Assembly: GCA_903825395.1 (NCBI GenBank) | Contig: CAIKAF010000024.1 | Coordinates: 58,642 to 122,641 of the forward strand | DNA: 64,000 nt | Source: an uncultured Flavobacteriales bacterium | GTDB lineage: Bacteria > Bacteroidota > Bacteroidia > CAIKAF01 | Reading direction: 5' to 3' | In this document: piece after piece, positions 17,595-28,977 of the stretch | Layout of the letters: each line of letters begins with the position of its first letter | Numbering within the stretch: position 1 is the first letter of the stretch | Made by a program: the position numbers and the translations under genes | Notes under the pieces: model-generated | What the model was told of the DNA's origin: nothing | Database searches by the model: none | The model's input: the letters and a program-made list of their open reading frames with translations, nothing else

Positions 17595-19425
17595 ACTGGT
17601 CAGGTCCATTCGCGAACGCATCAACGTTCGGATTTACAACTCAAAAGGTCGAGTAACGGCTATTTTGCGTTTCTTCAGAGTCTTGGTGGCTTTAGGTATG
17701 GGAGGGATGTTGATTTATGTTCACGGCTTCCCTCAAACCTTTATTGATTTACCCAGCTATCAATTTTGGATTCGTGCGGCTTTGATGTTTTTTGTATTGA
17801 GTTTTTTGGTCCGCTGGTTTTTTGATTTTGAACCCTCCAAATACCTCAAGGCGAATGCGTTTGAGGCTGGGATTTTGACGGTTATTTTACTGGATGCCCT
17901 GCTGCGATTTTTGTTGGGTAAGCCACTGATTGGTTTTCTATTGACCGATGTTGGGCCTTCTGAGCTTGCCCACTGGCGCTTTGCCATCAGTCAGCTGCTC
18001 TTGCTCCTGATTATTTTCGTTGAACTGGGGCGTTTGTCTCACAGGCTGGGAAGGTTAAAAATAAATCCCTCTCACTTGTTTATTTCGAGCTTTATCCTGT
18101 TGATTGTGTTTGGAACGGTATTTCTGATGTTGCCGAACATGACCACTATTGCTGGTTCGATGCCTTTTATGGATGCCTTATTTACCTCGGTTAGCGCATC
18201 CTGTGTGACAGGCTTGGTGGTGGTAGATACTGCAACTTATTTCACCTGGAAAGGACAAATGGTTATTTTAATTTTAATTCAATTGGGGGGATTAAATATT
18301 ATTTCATTCGCTAGTTTTTTTGGAGCTTTTTTGAAAGGTGGAATCGGACTTAAACACAATCTCATGATTCGGGATGTAATGAGTTTTGATACCCTAAGCG
18401 ATTCCCGAAGCCTTGTAAAACGTATTTTTCTGTTTACACTGTTGATTGAAGCGGCCGGCGCTGTCTACATTTTTATGACTTGGGATAGTTCCGTTCATTT
18501 TTCTAGTATAGGGTCTCGGGTGTTTCATTCTGTATTTCATTCGGTTTCGGCCTTTAATAATGCCGGCTTCAGCACTTTTACCAATGGGTTGTTTGAAGCA
18601 GGGGTGCGTAACAGTTATGTGATGCATTTTGGGATTGCCGGTCTCATTTTTTTCGGTGGAATTGGAGTCACGGTCCTGAACGATTTATTTTCGCCCGAGC
18701 GATTAAGAATGCGTATGCAAACACCTTGGCGCCGACTTGAAACCAGTACCCGTTTGTCGCTTTATACTTCATTAATTTTATTGGTTGTGGGAGCCATCGG
18801 ATTCGCCGCGATTGAAAGTTTCAACGCCGCTCAATATAGCGATGGCGGATTCTTGAAAATGAATTGGTTTGAACAAACGATTACCTCAATTTTTCAAAGC
18901 ATGAGTACCCGGACAGCAGGATTTAATTCAGTGGATATCTCCTTGCTAAGCGTTCCAACCCTGTTGATGTTTATGGTGTTGATGTTTATTGGGGCTTCCA
19001 GCGGAGGTACTGGTGGGGGTATTAAAACCAGCACCTTTGCTGTGGTTTTTTTGTCGGCCTTAGCCACCATTCGGGGTAAAAAGTACGTTCAAATTTACCG
19101 GAGAACCATTAGCAATGAATTGATAAATAAGGCTTCCTCCATTTTTCTGTTTTCGGTTTCGGTCATTTTTGTAGGTGTATTTGCCTTGACCATTTTAGAA
19201 CCTGACATTTCTTTTGTTCAACTTTTATTTGAACAAATCTCGGCCGTAGCTACGGTAGGGTTAAGCACAGGCATTACCGATGATTTAAGTTTTGGTGGTC
19301 GGATTGTTATCATCCTGAGTATGTTCATCGGGCGGGTAGGGGTGTTAACGGTGGCTGTTGCCGTAAGCCGACGCGTGGATACCAACAACTATAAATACCG
19401 AGAGGCCCATGTGATGCTGGGTTGA
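17581..19425 (+). CDS. trkH: TrkH/KtrB-type potassium transporter
   Basis: This 614-residue inner-membrane protein is the pore subunit of a Trk/Ktr potassium uptake system. After an N-terminal extension with about five hydrophobic segments (about 1-165), four M1-P-M2 repeats follow. Filter-type loops are visible at SVSASCVTGLVVVDT, SVSAFNNAGFSTF, STRTAGFNSVD and ISAVATVGLSTGI, each with the central glycine expected for a K+ filter. GASSGGTGGGIKTST is the TrkH intramembrane loop. No TrkA/KtrA NAD-binding partner is in the window, so the regulator must be elsewhere. The gene overlaps the aminotransferase by 14 nt. Confidence 0.92.
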   Translation: MPLAKLVRSIRERINVRIYNSKGRVTAILRFFRVLVALGMGGMLIYVHGFPQTFIDLPSYQFWIRAALMFFVLSFLVRWFFDFEPSKYLKANAFEAGILTVILLDALLRFLLGKPLIGFLLTDVGPSELAHWRFAISQLLLLLIIFVELGRLSHRLGRLKINPSHLFISSFILLIVFGTVFLMLPNMTTIAGSMPFMDALFTSVSASCVTGLVVVDTATYFTWKGQMVILILIQLGGLNIISFASFFGAFLKGGIGLKHNLMIRDVMSFDTLSDSRSLVKRIFLFTLLIEAAGAVYIFMTWDSSVHFSSIGSRVFHSVFHSVSAFNNAGFSTFTNGLFEAGVRNSYVMHFGIAGLIFFGGIGVTVLNDLFSPERLRMRMQTPWRRLETSTRLSLYTSLILLVVGAIGFAAIESFNAAQYSDGGFLKMNWFEQTITSIFQSMSTRTAGFNSVDISLLSVPTLLMFMVLMFIGASSGGTGGGIKTSTFAVVFLSALATIRGKKYVQIYRRTISNELINKASSIFLFSVSVIFVGVFALTILEPDISFVQLLFEQISAVATVGLSTGITDDLSFGGRIVIILSMFIGRVGVLTVAVAVSRRVDTNNYKYREAHVMLG

Positions 19426-19457
19426 TGCCCGTCCCGCCTCAATCCGTCTTTATTGCC

Positions 19458-19465
19458 TACCTTTG
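19458..19465 (+). promoter_or_regulatory. -7 promoter element of ubiE
   Basis: TACCTTTG fits TAnnTTTG and ends 16 nt before the ubiE ATG (19482). Confidence 0.6.
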
Positions 19466-19481
19466 CACCTAAATTCAAGGC

Positions 19482-20201
19482 ATGACCGTAACTCCGTATT
19501 CTTCTTCCCAAAGCAAAAAAGAGCAGGTCAGGGACATGTTCAATTCGATTTCTGGTAAATACGATCTGCTGAATCGAACCTTGAGCATGGGGATAGATCG
19601 AATTTGGAGGTCTCGAGTGGTTAAAGAACTGAAGAAAATTCAGCCCAAGTCCTTGCTCGATGTTGCGACTGGAACGGGCGATTTAATTCTGGCGGCAGCC
19701 CCCACCGTTCAAGGCCAACTGATTGGGCTTGACCTTTCTCCGGGAATGCTTGAACTCGGCCAAAAAAAAGTCGATAAAAGCCGTTTTAATCAACGCATAC
19801 AGATGCAGGTTGGCGATGCAGAACACCTGCCCTTTGAAGATGATTCCTTTGAAATTATAACCTGCGCCTTCGGTGTACGGAATTTTGAAAACCTTCAAGC
19901 AGGTTTGAAGGAATTCCACCGTACCCTTAACCCCAATGGGAAAGCCATGATTCTTGAATTTAGCCGCCCAAGTCAAGGACTGCTAGCGGCGTTGTTTTTA
20001 TTTTATTTCCGCCATATTTTGCCTCGGATTGGACGGTTGGTAAGCAAAGACCCAGCAGCCTATACCTATCTGCCACAAAGTGTTGCTGCCTTTCCCGATG
20101 GAGAAGATTTTCTGAATGAACTTCGTAAAGCCGGATTTTCCAATCCCCATCAACACCGAATGACGCTGGGAGTAGCCACCCTTTATATCGCTGAAAAATA
20201 A
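19482..20201 (+). CDS. ubiE: Demethylmenaquinone methyltransferase
   Basis: This 239-residue SAM-dependent methyltransferase makes menaquinone from demethylmenaquinone, the final step for the respiratory quinone. Signature blocks are VRDMFNSISGKYDLLNRTLS (about 16-35), WRSRVV, the SAM site LLDVATGTGDLILAA (about 59-73), GLDLSPGMLELGQKK and CAFGVRNFENLQAGLKEFHR (about 129-148). LEFSRP and AAYTYLPQSVAAFPDGEDF follow. Length and order match MenG/UbiE. A -7 element lies 16 nt upstream. The next gene is a PorT-like protein 28 nt downstream, an arrangement common in Bacteroidota. Confidence 0.95.
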   Translation: MTVTPYSSSQSKKEQVRDMFNSISGKYDLLNRTLSMGIDRIWRSRVVKELKKIQPKSLLDVATGTGDLILAAAPTVQGQLIGLDLSPGMLELGQKKVDKSRFNQRIQMQVGDAEHLPFEDDSFEIITCAFGVRNFENLQAGLKEFHRTLNPNGKAMILEFSRPSQGLLAALFLFYFRHILPRIGRLVSKDPAAYTYLPQSVAAFPDGEDFLNELRKAGFSNPHQHRMTLGVATLYIAEK

Positions 20202-20229
20202 AGCCCCTTTGAGGTCGTTTTACCTTCAT

Positions 20230-20946
20230 ATGATTTTTAGAACACTGGTTTTACTGATGTTGCTGCTTGGGGCAGAATCAGGCATGGCTCAGCAGCGCCG
20301 CCGAAGCCAAAAGGCAGTGAAAACAGAGAACATGCCCAAATACGATCGCCGGAAGTTTCATTTCGGAATCAACCTGGGGATTTCCCATGCCGGTTTGGCC
20401 GTTCGGCCTAGGGGCGATTTGCGCGATTTACTGCCCGACACGGTTTATGGAGTCCGCTCGATTTGGCAACCCGGATTTTCTATGGGAATTGAATCCAACA
20501 TGCGCCTTACAGAACTCCTGGATTTGCGCTTTACTCCAACGCTCACCCTAGCCAGCCGCTATTTGGAATTCGACCGACCCAAAGGCATTGATGTTTTTCA
20601 ATTTGAATCAACTTTGGCCGAATTCCCGGTGTACATTAAATTTAAATCGGTTCGATTAACCAATTTTAGAATGTACCTGATTGGCGGATTTAAATATACC
20701 TTCGATATGGCAAGCAAAGTCGGCGCTGAAGATGGAGCCTCGTACCCCATTAAACTTCGCCCCCATGATTTAATCACTGAAGCGGGCATCGGAATGGATT
20801 TTTATACCCCCTTTTTCAAGTTTTCACCCCAACTTAAAGTGTCTTGGGGCCTATTGGATTTAAATTATCCGGAATCCAATTTTTACAACCAAAGCATCGA
20901 CGCCCTGCGCACCCGCGCCGTTTACATTAGCTTCTTATTTGAGTAA
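20230..20946 (+). CDS. porT: PorT-like outer-membrane beta-barrel protein (type IX secretion)
   Basis: This 238-residue protein starts with a signal peptide ending GMAQ and continues as a predicted eight-stranded barrel (repeated alternating segments ending YISFLFE). The size, the position directly after ubiE and features such as KFHFGINLGISHAGLAV and MYLIGGFKYTFDMASK fit PorT/SprT, a component needed for type IX secretion and gliding in this phylum. I use the ATG at 20230 because the longer frame starts at TTG. The stop overlaps the start of the following flavoprotein gene (TAATG). PorT identity leans on context as much as on sequence. Confidence 0.75.
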   Translation: MIFRTLVLLMLLLGAESGMAQQRRRSQKAVKTENMPKYDRRKFHFGINLGISHAGLAVRPRGDLRDLLPDTVYGVRSIWQPGFSMGIESNMRLTELLDLRFTPTLTLASRYLEFDRPKGIDVFQFESTLAEFPVYIKFKSVRLTNFRMYLIGGFKYTFDMASKVGAEDGASYPIKLRPHDLITEAGIGMDFYTPFFKFSPQLKVSWGLLDLNYPESNFYNQSIDALRTRAVYISFLFE

Positions 20947-22490
20947 TGAGCCTTCGTATTTTGGAATGGGTTTGCCCACCCGATCGATGCCATCCCGAAG
21001 GACTGAATCAAGACCTTCAGTCCGAATTGGGGCACGATAAGTTTAGTTTTAGAATTCTAAAGCAGACCCTCGATGCCCGGCATGGCAAAGTCAGGTATCG
21101 CCTACAACTTCAGCTGGCCGAACATGAATCACTGCCTGCCGCTCAACGCTTACAACCCATCGAGAAAAATGTTCGAAATGCCCCTGAAGTGGCGGTGGTG
21201 GGAGCAGGGCCGGCAGGGTATTTCGCAGCTTTGCGCTTAATTGAGCTTGGATACAAGCCTATTGTTCTTGAACGCGGAACCGATGTGCGCAGCCGCCGCC
21301 GCGATTTGGTCGAAATTACCCGGCATGGCCGCATTAATCCACAATCCAATTATTGTTTTGGCGAGGGCGGTGCCGGAACCTATTCCGACGGTAAACTCTA
21401 CACCCGAAGCAGCAAACGCGGCAGTGTAGAGCGTATTTTAGACTGGCTTATATTTTTTGGAGCGCCTGAACACATTTCCGTTGATAGCCGGCCCCACATA
21501 GGTACCAATAAACTTCCGGGAATCATTTCAGACATCCGGGCTTTTTTGCTGCATTGCGGAGCCGAGGTTCGCTTCAACAGTCAGCTTACAGGAATTGAAG
21601 TTCAGGCAGGCCAGCTCAAAAGAATTCGCATCAATCATTCCGAGTCGCTGCCCATCCAACAGTTGATTTTAGCCACAGGCCACTCGGCCTCGGACGTATT
21701 TCGACTTTTAGCCCGCAGCAATTTGACCTTGGAATCAAAACCCTTTGCTTTGGGGCTTCGGGTAGAGCATCCACAATCTTTCATTGATCAGCAGCAATAC
21801 CACGGTTGCCAGCTGCGCTACGATCTTCCGCCCGCCAGTTATCAGTTGGTGAGCCAGGTTAAAGGGCGCGGAGTGTATAGTTTTTGCATGTGTCCGGGGG
21901 GAATTATTGCGCCTTGTTCTACCGATCAGGAACTGGTGGTTACCAATGGCTGGTCGCCCAGCAAGCGCAACAATCCCTTTGCCAATTCGGGCATGGTTAC
22001 TGAAATTCAGTTGAGCGATGTTCCGCATACCGATCCGGACGGCTTGCATACCCTGGCCTTTCAAACGGCGGTAGAACGCAAGGCTGCCGTGGCCGGTGGA
22101 GGCAATCAAATTGCTCCTGCACAGCGCCTTCAGGACTTTATACAGCGCAAAAGCGGCTCTGAACATCTGCTTACTTCCTACCGTCCGGGCGTGCAGTCAG
22201 TCGATTTAAACGAGGTGTTGCCGGGCTTTGTCGCTGAGCGCCTTCGCCTCGGTTTTCAGGATTTTAACCGAAAAATGAAGGGGTTTTTGCATCCTGAGGC
22301 CGTTTTGGTGGGGGTGGAGAGCCGTACCTCCAGCCCGGTGCGCATTCCCCGCAATCCGGAAACCTTACAGCATCCGCAGGTTCAGGGACTGTTTCCCTGT
22401 GGCGAGGGCGGTGGCTATGCCGGCGGAATCGTGTCGGCCGCCATCGATGGGATTCGCTGCGCAGAAGCGGTGGCTCAGCAAAAAGATTGA
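20946..22490 (+). CDS. COG2509-type FAD-dependent dehydrogenase
   Basis: This 514-residue flavoprotein has an N-terminal alpha/beta domain (about 1-75), then the FAD dinucleotide-binding motif VAVVGAGPAGYFAALRLIEL (about 80-99) and VLERGTDVRSRRRDLVEI. GEGGAGTYSDGKLYTRS (about 139-155) is diagnostic of the COG2509 'uncharacterized FAD-dependent dehydrogenase' family. The C-terminal FPCGEGGGYAGGIVSAAIDG closes the FAD site. The substrate is unknown for this family. The start codon overlaps the porT stop by one base, so the two are probably translated together. Confidence 0.85.
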   Translation: MSLRILEWVCPPDRCHPEGLNQDLQSELGHDKFSFRILKQTLDARHGKVRYRLQLQLAEHESLPAAQRLQPIEKNVRNAPEVAVVGAGPAGYFAALRLIELGYKPIVLERGTDVRSRRRDLVEITRHGRINPQSNYCFGEGGAGTYSDGKLYTRSSKRGSVERILDWLIFFGAPEHISVDSRPHIGTNKLPGIISDIRAFLLHCGAEVRFNSQLTGIEVQAGQLKRIRINHSESLPIQQLILATGHSASDVFRLLARSNLTLESKPFALGLRVEHPQSFIDQQQYHGCQLRYDLPPASYQLVSQVKGRGVYSFCMCPGGIIAPCSTDQELVVTNGWSPSKRNNPFANSGMVTEIQLSDVPHTDPDGLHTLAFQTAVERKAAVAGGGNQIAPAQRLQDFIQRKSGSEHLLTSYRPGVQSVDLNEVLPGFVAERLRLGFQDFNRKMKGFLHPEAVLVGVESRTSSPVRIPRNPETLQHPQVQGLFPCGEGGGYAGGIVSAAIDGIRCAEAVAQQKD

Positions 22491-22497
22491 TTTTTTT

Positions 22498-24730
<2,233 letters not shown>

Positions 24731-24731
24731 G

Positions 24732-25421
24732 GTGAACGCAATATATATTGTAACAGGAGCCTCCAAAGGCATTGGACTGGGTATCCGCGAGGCTTTACTC
24801 GCCAAATCGGAAACTGTTTTAAGCATTGGAAGGTGGTCAGAAGCAGAATTCGATTCTGGTTCGGAAAGGGATTTCAGGTTGAGGTTGGACTTAGCCGACT
24901 CGGACTCAAACCCCACAGCAGCCATTGAATGGATTCAAAAAAACCAGGTTCAAGTGAAAGGCCTGGTGAACAATGCCGGTTTGCTGTTGAATGCCTCTGC
25001 CGAAAACCTATCTGCCGATGATTTTCAACGCATGTGGGAGCTGAATGTAATGGGAGCCTTTAAATTGACTCAAGGTCTTTTGCCGTTTTTTACTCCAACG
25101 GCTCACATCCTAAATATTGGCAGTATGGGCGGTTTTCAGGGGAGTCGAAAATACAGGGGATTGTCAGGTTACAGTGCGACCAAAGCAGCACTAGCCAACC
25201 TAACCGAGTGCTGGGCAGAGGAATGGGCGAACCGGGGAATTCGGGTGAATTGTTTGGCCTTAGGCGCCGTTCAAACCGATATGTTGGCCAATGCATTTCC
25301 ATCCTATACGGCTCCACTAAAATCTGCTGAAATGGGAAGGTATATCGCTCAATTTTTAATGGAAGGCCATCAATACTATAACGGTCAGGTACTACCTGTT
25401 ACGCTTCAAAACCCTACTTAA
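24732..25421 (+). CDS. Short-chain dehydrogenase/reductase
   Basis: This 229-residue Rossmann enzyme has the cofactor motif IVTGASKGIGLGIREAL (TGxxxGIG, about 6-22), NNAG in GLVNNAGLLL (about 79-88) and the catalytic Ser/Tyr/Lys as ILNIGSMGG and SGYSATKAAL (YxxxK, about 150-159). RVNCLALGAVQTDM follows as usual. It starts with GTG one base after the hutU stop, so it is co-translated with urocanate hydratase. The substrate is unknown; the linkage to hutU may be only operonic. Confidence 0.87.
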   Translation: MNAIYIVTGASKGIGLGIREALLAKSETVLSIGRWSEAEFDSGSERDFRLRLDLADSDSNPTAAIEWIQKNQVQVKGLVNNAGLLLNASAENLSADDFQRMWELNVMGAFKLTQGLLPFFTPTAHILNIGSMGGFQGSRKYRGLSGYSATKAALANLTECWAEEWANRGIRVNCLALGAVQTDMLANAFPSYTAPLKSAEMGRYIAQFLMEGHQYYNGQVLPVTLQNPT

Positions 25422-25462
25422 AGGGAAGAATCGAAATTAAACTGCAAAAAAAATCAAATTTG

Positions 25463-25925
25463 CCCTTGAAACTAGGTAAGAACTTGGGTATCTTTGTAGT
25501 TCACTGGTGAAACGTTCTTTATTGCTTCGTCACGTATTGGGGTGGCGAGGAACACTTCGGGTTAGTTTATGACGTGAAGTTTGTTGTGAGTTTTGGATGA
25601 GCTGAAAGGCTTGTCTGGATTCATATGGGGAGTCTCAGAAATGCTTTCCGTTTTTATTAAAGTCAACTTTGATGAAATGGGAAGCGGGAATTTCGGGTAT
25701 GAGACGGGGTTGGTGTGGCATATCAGCCTTTTTTACTTGGGGAGTAGAAGAAGTAGAGAAGGAAAGCGGAGGAGAAGGAAAGCGCTTTCGATGTATTTTG
25801 AATACTCTCGTTTTTCTGGTTGAGGCCGTTTGGCCTTTGTTGAAAAATCCAACCAAGGTTTTGGTTTGGATGCATTGCTATTGGATCTAAGCCTAAAATT
25901 TATTCGCCCGGGAAATTTCCCGGGA
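25463..25925 (+). ncRNA. Putative structured ncRNA, copy B of a two-member family
   Basis: This element aligns with 13413-13860. The promoter (TTG 25466-25468, 20-nt spacer, TATCTTTG 25489-25496) is followed by the same TAGTTCA. Hairpin 1 (25525-25550) is CTTCGTCAC/GTGGCGAGG with the same loop GTATTGGG; its single change keeps pairing (U-A to U-G). Hairpin 2 is ATTAAAG-TCAA-CTTTGAT (25656-25673); compared with copy A, two stem pairs change while pairing is kept. GAGCTGAAA, TGGGGAGTCTCAGAAA, GGAAGCGGGA and ATGAGACGGG are also shared. The tail is the palindrome CCCGGGAAATTTCCCGGG (25907-25924). The gene-free stretch 25422-26034 holds nothing else I can identify. Confidence 0.5.
25466..25496 (+). 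promoter_or_regulatory. Promoter of putative ncRNA copy B
   Basis: TTG and TATCTTTG are spaced by 20 nt as in copy A; the two spacers differ in sequence but not in length, which is what selection on a promoter would leave. Confidence 0.6.
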
Positions 25926-26034
25926 AAATAAAGATACCCGAATCCTCCCTTGTAATTATACAGATTGGTTCCCACCGAGATTCAATTTTTCCGATTGAAG
26001 TTTTGCTTTTTTCTATCTTGCTAAAAATTCCACA

Positions 26035-26559
26035 ATGGCCATTCAGCGACCTTTTCCTCTCCAATCTTGGTTAGATGAGCACCGACACTTATTAAAACCT
26101 CCCGTAGCAAATAAGCAAATTTGGCAAAATGCTGAGTTTATTGTTATGGCTGTAGGCGGACCCAATGCCCGAAAAGATTTTCATTACAACGAAGGAGAAG
26201 AGTTTTTCTATCAGTTGGAAGGAGAAATTACAGTGTGGATTCAAGAAGATGGGAAAAAAGTTGGAATTCCTTTAAAGGCAGGAGATGTGTTTTTATTGCC
26301 AGCTAGGGTGCCTCATTCTCCGGCTCGAACCGAAGGATCTTTGGGTCTGGTAATAGAACGCCGAAGGCAAGCCCAAGAAAAAGATGGTTTGCTCTGGTTT
26401 TGTGAACAATGCAATCATCTATTGTTTGAAGCATATTTCCCACTCACCAACATTGAGCAGGATTTTAAGGCTGTTTTTGACCGGTTTTATGGTAGTAAAG
26501 AACTGCGAACTTGCCCATCGTGTGGCTTTGAAATGGAACCACCTGCGGCTAAACGGTAA
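26035..26559 (+). CDS. nbaC: 3-hydroxyanthranilate 3,4-dioxygenase
   Basis: This 174-residue iron enzyme opens the ring of 3-hydroxyanthranilate in the kynurenine route from tryptophan towards quinolinate and NAD. The cupin iron ligands are His50, Glu56 ([16 protein letters not shown]) and His94 (RVPHSPART). The bacterial C-terminal rubredoxin-like metal site is present as Cys123-x2-Cys126 and Cys160-x2-Cys163. Length matches bacterial HAAO. No other kynurenine gene lies in the window. It converges on the rsmB-like gene with a gap of only 7 bp, and the putative ncRNA copy B ends about 110 bp upstream. Confidence 0.95.
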   Translation: MAIQRPFPLQSWLDEHRHLLKPPVANKQIWQNAEFIVMAVGGPNARKDFHYNEGEEFFYQLEGEITVWIQEDGKKVGIPLKAGDVFLLPARVPHSPARTEGSLGLVIERRRQAQEKDGLLWFCEQCNHLLFEAYFPLTNIEQDFKAVFDRFYGSKELRTCPSCGFEMEPPAAKR

Positions 26560-26566
26560 TCCTTTT

Positions 26567-27748
26567 CTATTTTTTTCGAAGCCGAGCCATATAAAATCCA
26601 TCCGTCTGGCCAGGTGTGATGAGGCATTCCTCTTCCAGCTCAAAATTGGGCTGTTTGCTTAGAAAATGTTCAACTTGATTTTGGTTTTCAGAAGGTAGAA
26701 TGCTGCAGGTAGCGTACACCATTTTCCCACCACTTTTTAGTATTTCCGAATAGTTTTCTAGAATTTCCGCTTGAATTTTTTGGACCTGTGAAATGGAATC
26801 GCGGTTAAGTCGCCATTTGGCATCTGGATTTCGTTTAAGGACTCCAAGGCCTGAGCAAGGGACATCCAGCAACAGGCGGTCGGCGCTACCACGCAGCCGG
26901 TTCAGGTTGGTTTTATTGATTTCTTTTGCTTCAACATTGAATGCCGATGCCCGGCGAGCCCGGCGCCGAAGTTCCTCTAATTTATACCCATGTACATCCA
27001 TGGCAATGACTTTTCCTTTGTTTTCCATCAAGGCCGCCAGGTGCAAGGTTTTGCCTCCGGCTCCGGCGCAGGCATCTACAACGCGCTGGCCCGGTTCGGC
27101 CTGTAGGAAGGGGGCTATGGCTTGAGATCCTGCGTCTTGCACCTCAAAGTAGCCTTCTTTAAAGGCGGGCAAGGAAAACAGATTTTTTCTATCGGTAAGT
27201 AGAAATGCATGCGGCCGTTGGGGACCAAAGGCTTGGTGTTCGGGAAGTAAATGGCGTTGATAAGGACCTTTGAGAGTATTCCAGCGCAGGTGAACAGCAG
27301 CCGGAACGTTGAGTTCGCGCCCTATATGAGGCCAAGCTTCACCCAATTCCATAGCAACCAAGGAATGCAATTCATCGGGATAGCTTTCTTGAATGGCAAA
27401 AGGTTGTTTAGGCAGGTCAAGAATGCGGTGTTGAATTTCGTGGATTTTCAGGTGGCCAAATTCCCGCCAAGGGGGCAGAGTTTCATTTTTCCACAGCATT
27501 AATGCAGCTATGCGTTTGTGTAGGGAATTTACCTCGAATGAGGTGTTAGGTACATCGGACAGAAAGCTTAATGTGCGCCACCAACGGATTAAATCGTATC
27601 CATATGAAGCAATGCTGGCTCTGTCTCGGCTGCCTCGTCGTGGGTCGGCTTTTAAAATATCGGCCATAACCTTGTCGGCGGCTCGGCCATCAACCAAGCT
27701 CCGGCGGCACAATTCAAACAGGGCGGACAGGTGTGCCGGGTGCAGCAT
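26567..27748 (-). CDS. RsmB/NOP-type rRNA (cytosine-5) methyltransferase
   Basis: This 393-residue SAM-dependent RNA methyltransferase has the SAM motif VVDACAGAGGKTLHLAALM (about 233-251), LLLDVPCSGLGVLKRNPDAKW (catalytic Cys of motif IV) and MVYATCSILPSENQNQV (Cys of motif VI). The N-terminal half carries an RsmB/NusB-like helical region with AADKVMADILKADPRRGSRD. The likely product is m5C in 16S rRNA; the exact site cannot be read. It overlaps the hflX stop by one base (TAATG), so it is translationally coupled to the GTPase. Confidence 0.88.
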   Translation of the reverse strand: MLHPAHLSALFELCRRSLVDGRAADKVMADILKADPRRGSRDRASIASYGYDLIRWWRTLSFLSDVPNTSFEVNSLHKRIAALMLWKNETLPPWREFGHLKIHEIQHRILDLPKQPFAIQESYPDELHSLVAMELGEAWPHIGRELNVPAAVHLRWNTLKGPYQRHLLPEHQAFGPQRPHAFLLTDRKNLFSLPAFKEGYFEVQDAGSQAIAPFLQAEPGQRVVDACAGAGGKTLHLAALMENKGKVIAMDVHGYKLEELRRRARRASAFNVEAKEINKTNLNRLRGSADRLLLDVPCSGLGVLKRNPDAKWRLNRDSISQVQKIQAEILENYSEILKSGGKMVYATCSILPSENQNQVEHFLSKQPNFELEEECLITPGQTDGFYMARLRKK

Positions 27749-28956
27749 TAGTATAAAAAGTGGTTGTAAGGATAGCGTTCCTTATGGATTTGAGAAATGC
27801 GTCGGTATAAAGTAGAGCGGAATTCATCCAGGTTCAATCGTTGTGTGGCACTTATGAAAATGGCCTCATCGGCTCCGCGGGCCAACCACATGCGTTGCAG
27901 TTCTTCCAAATTTTGAGGTCCTTCTACCTTTTTTGTTAAATCGTGAGGGTCGATTTCTGCCGCTCGGTATGCATCTACTTTATTGAACACCATTAGAGTA
28001 GGTTTTTCGCCAGCTCCAATTTCATTCAGTGTTCGTTGAACAACTTGAACATGGTCTTCAAATTGGGGGTGTGAAACGTCAACCACATGTAGGAGTAGGT
28101 CAGACTCCCTAACCTCGTCAAGGGTAGATTTAAATGATTCCACCAGCTGGGTGGGGAGTTTTCGAATAAATCCTACTGTGTCTGAAAGCAGAAAGGGTAG
28201 ATTTTCGATGACTACTTTACGGACGGTGGTATCAAGGGTTGCAAACAATTTATTTTCGGCGAACACCTCAGATTTTGAGAGCAGATTCATCAGGGTGCTT
28301 TTTCCCACATTGGTATAGCCTACAAGGGCAACCCGTACTAGCTCACCCCTGTTTTTACGTTGGGTTTGCATTTGTTTGTCGATGGTACCGAGCCGGGTTT
28401 TTAACAGAGAGATTTTATCGCGGATGATTCTTCGGTCTGTTTCTATTTCAGTTTCACCGGGGCCACGCAGTCCAATTCCACCCTTTTGACGTTCAAGGTG
28501 GGTCCACATTCGAGTCAGTCGGGGCAAGAGGTATTGGTATTGAGCGAGTTCAACCTGAGTTTTGGCATGTGCCGTTCTGGCGCGTTGGGCGAAAATATCC
28601 AGAATCAGGTTGGTCCGATCCATGACCTTTATGTTGTTTTCAAATTCTTTGGGGTTGAATTCTATTTCTATGTTTTTGAGTTGGGATGGAGATAATTCGT
28701 CATCAAAAACCACCAAATCAATATTCAATTCACCGGCTCTTAGGCGAATCTCTTCTAATTTTCCGGGTCCTATAAAATAGGCTGGGTGAGGCCGGTCTAG
28801 TTTTTGGTGTGCTCGTTCTACGCAGGTTGCTCCTGCAGTTTCAACCAGGAAGGCCAATTCGGCCAGGTATTCTTCCATTTTTTCTTGGGGCTGCTCCCGG
28901 TGGATTAATCCCACCAAAAGGGCCCGTTCGCTCCGCGCGCTTTTGCCTTCAATCAT
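27748..28956 (-). CDS. hflX: GTPase HflX
   Basis: This 402-residue ribosome-associated GTPase splits or rescues stalled ribosomes. The N-terminal HflX domain has ARTAHAKTQVELAQYQYLLP and the glycine-rich GGIGLRGPGETEIETDRR linker. The G domain follows with G1 GYTNVGKST (about 212-220), G3 DTVGFI and G4 NKVD. The order and length match HflX. It is followed by a one-base-overlapping RsmB-like rRNA methylase, so both ribosome-acting genes form one unit. No -7 element is obvious directly upstream. Confidence 0.95.
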   Translation of the reverse strand: MIEGKSARSERALLVGLIHREQPQEKMEEYLAELAFLVETAGATCVERAHQKLDRPHPAYFIGPGKLEEIRLRAGELNIDLVVFDDELSPSQLKNIEIEFNPKEFENNIKVMDRTNLILDIFAQRARTAHAKTQVELAQYQYLLPRLTRMWTHLERQKGGIGLRGPGETEIETDRRIIRDKISLLKTRLGTIDKQMQTQRKNRGELVRVALVGYTNVGKSTLMNLLSKSEVFAENKLFATLDTTVRKVVIENLPFLLSDTVGFIRKLPTQLVESFKSTLDEVRESDLLLHVVDVSHPQFEDHVQVVQRTLNEIGAGEKPTLMVFNKVDAYRAAEIDPHDLTKKVEGPQNLEELQRMWLARGADEAIFISATQRLNLDEFRSTLYRRISQIHKERYPYNHFLY

Positions 28957-28977
28957 TATGTAGTATTGGCACCCGAA

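Noticed and set aside
25733..25975. Minus-strand 80-codon frame in the element B region
   Set aside because: Covers the purine-rich tract, giving Leu/Ser/Pro-rich low-complexity sequence; not shared with copy A.
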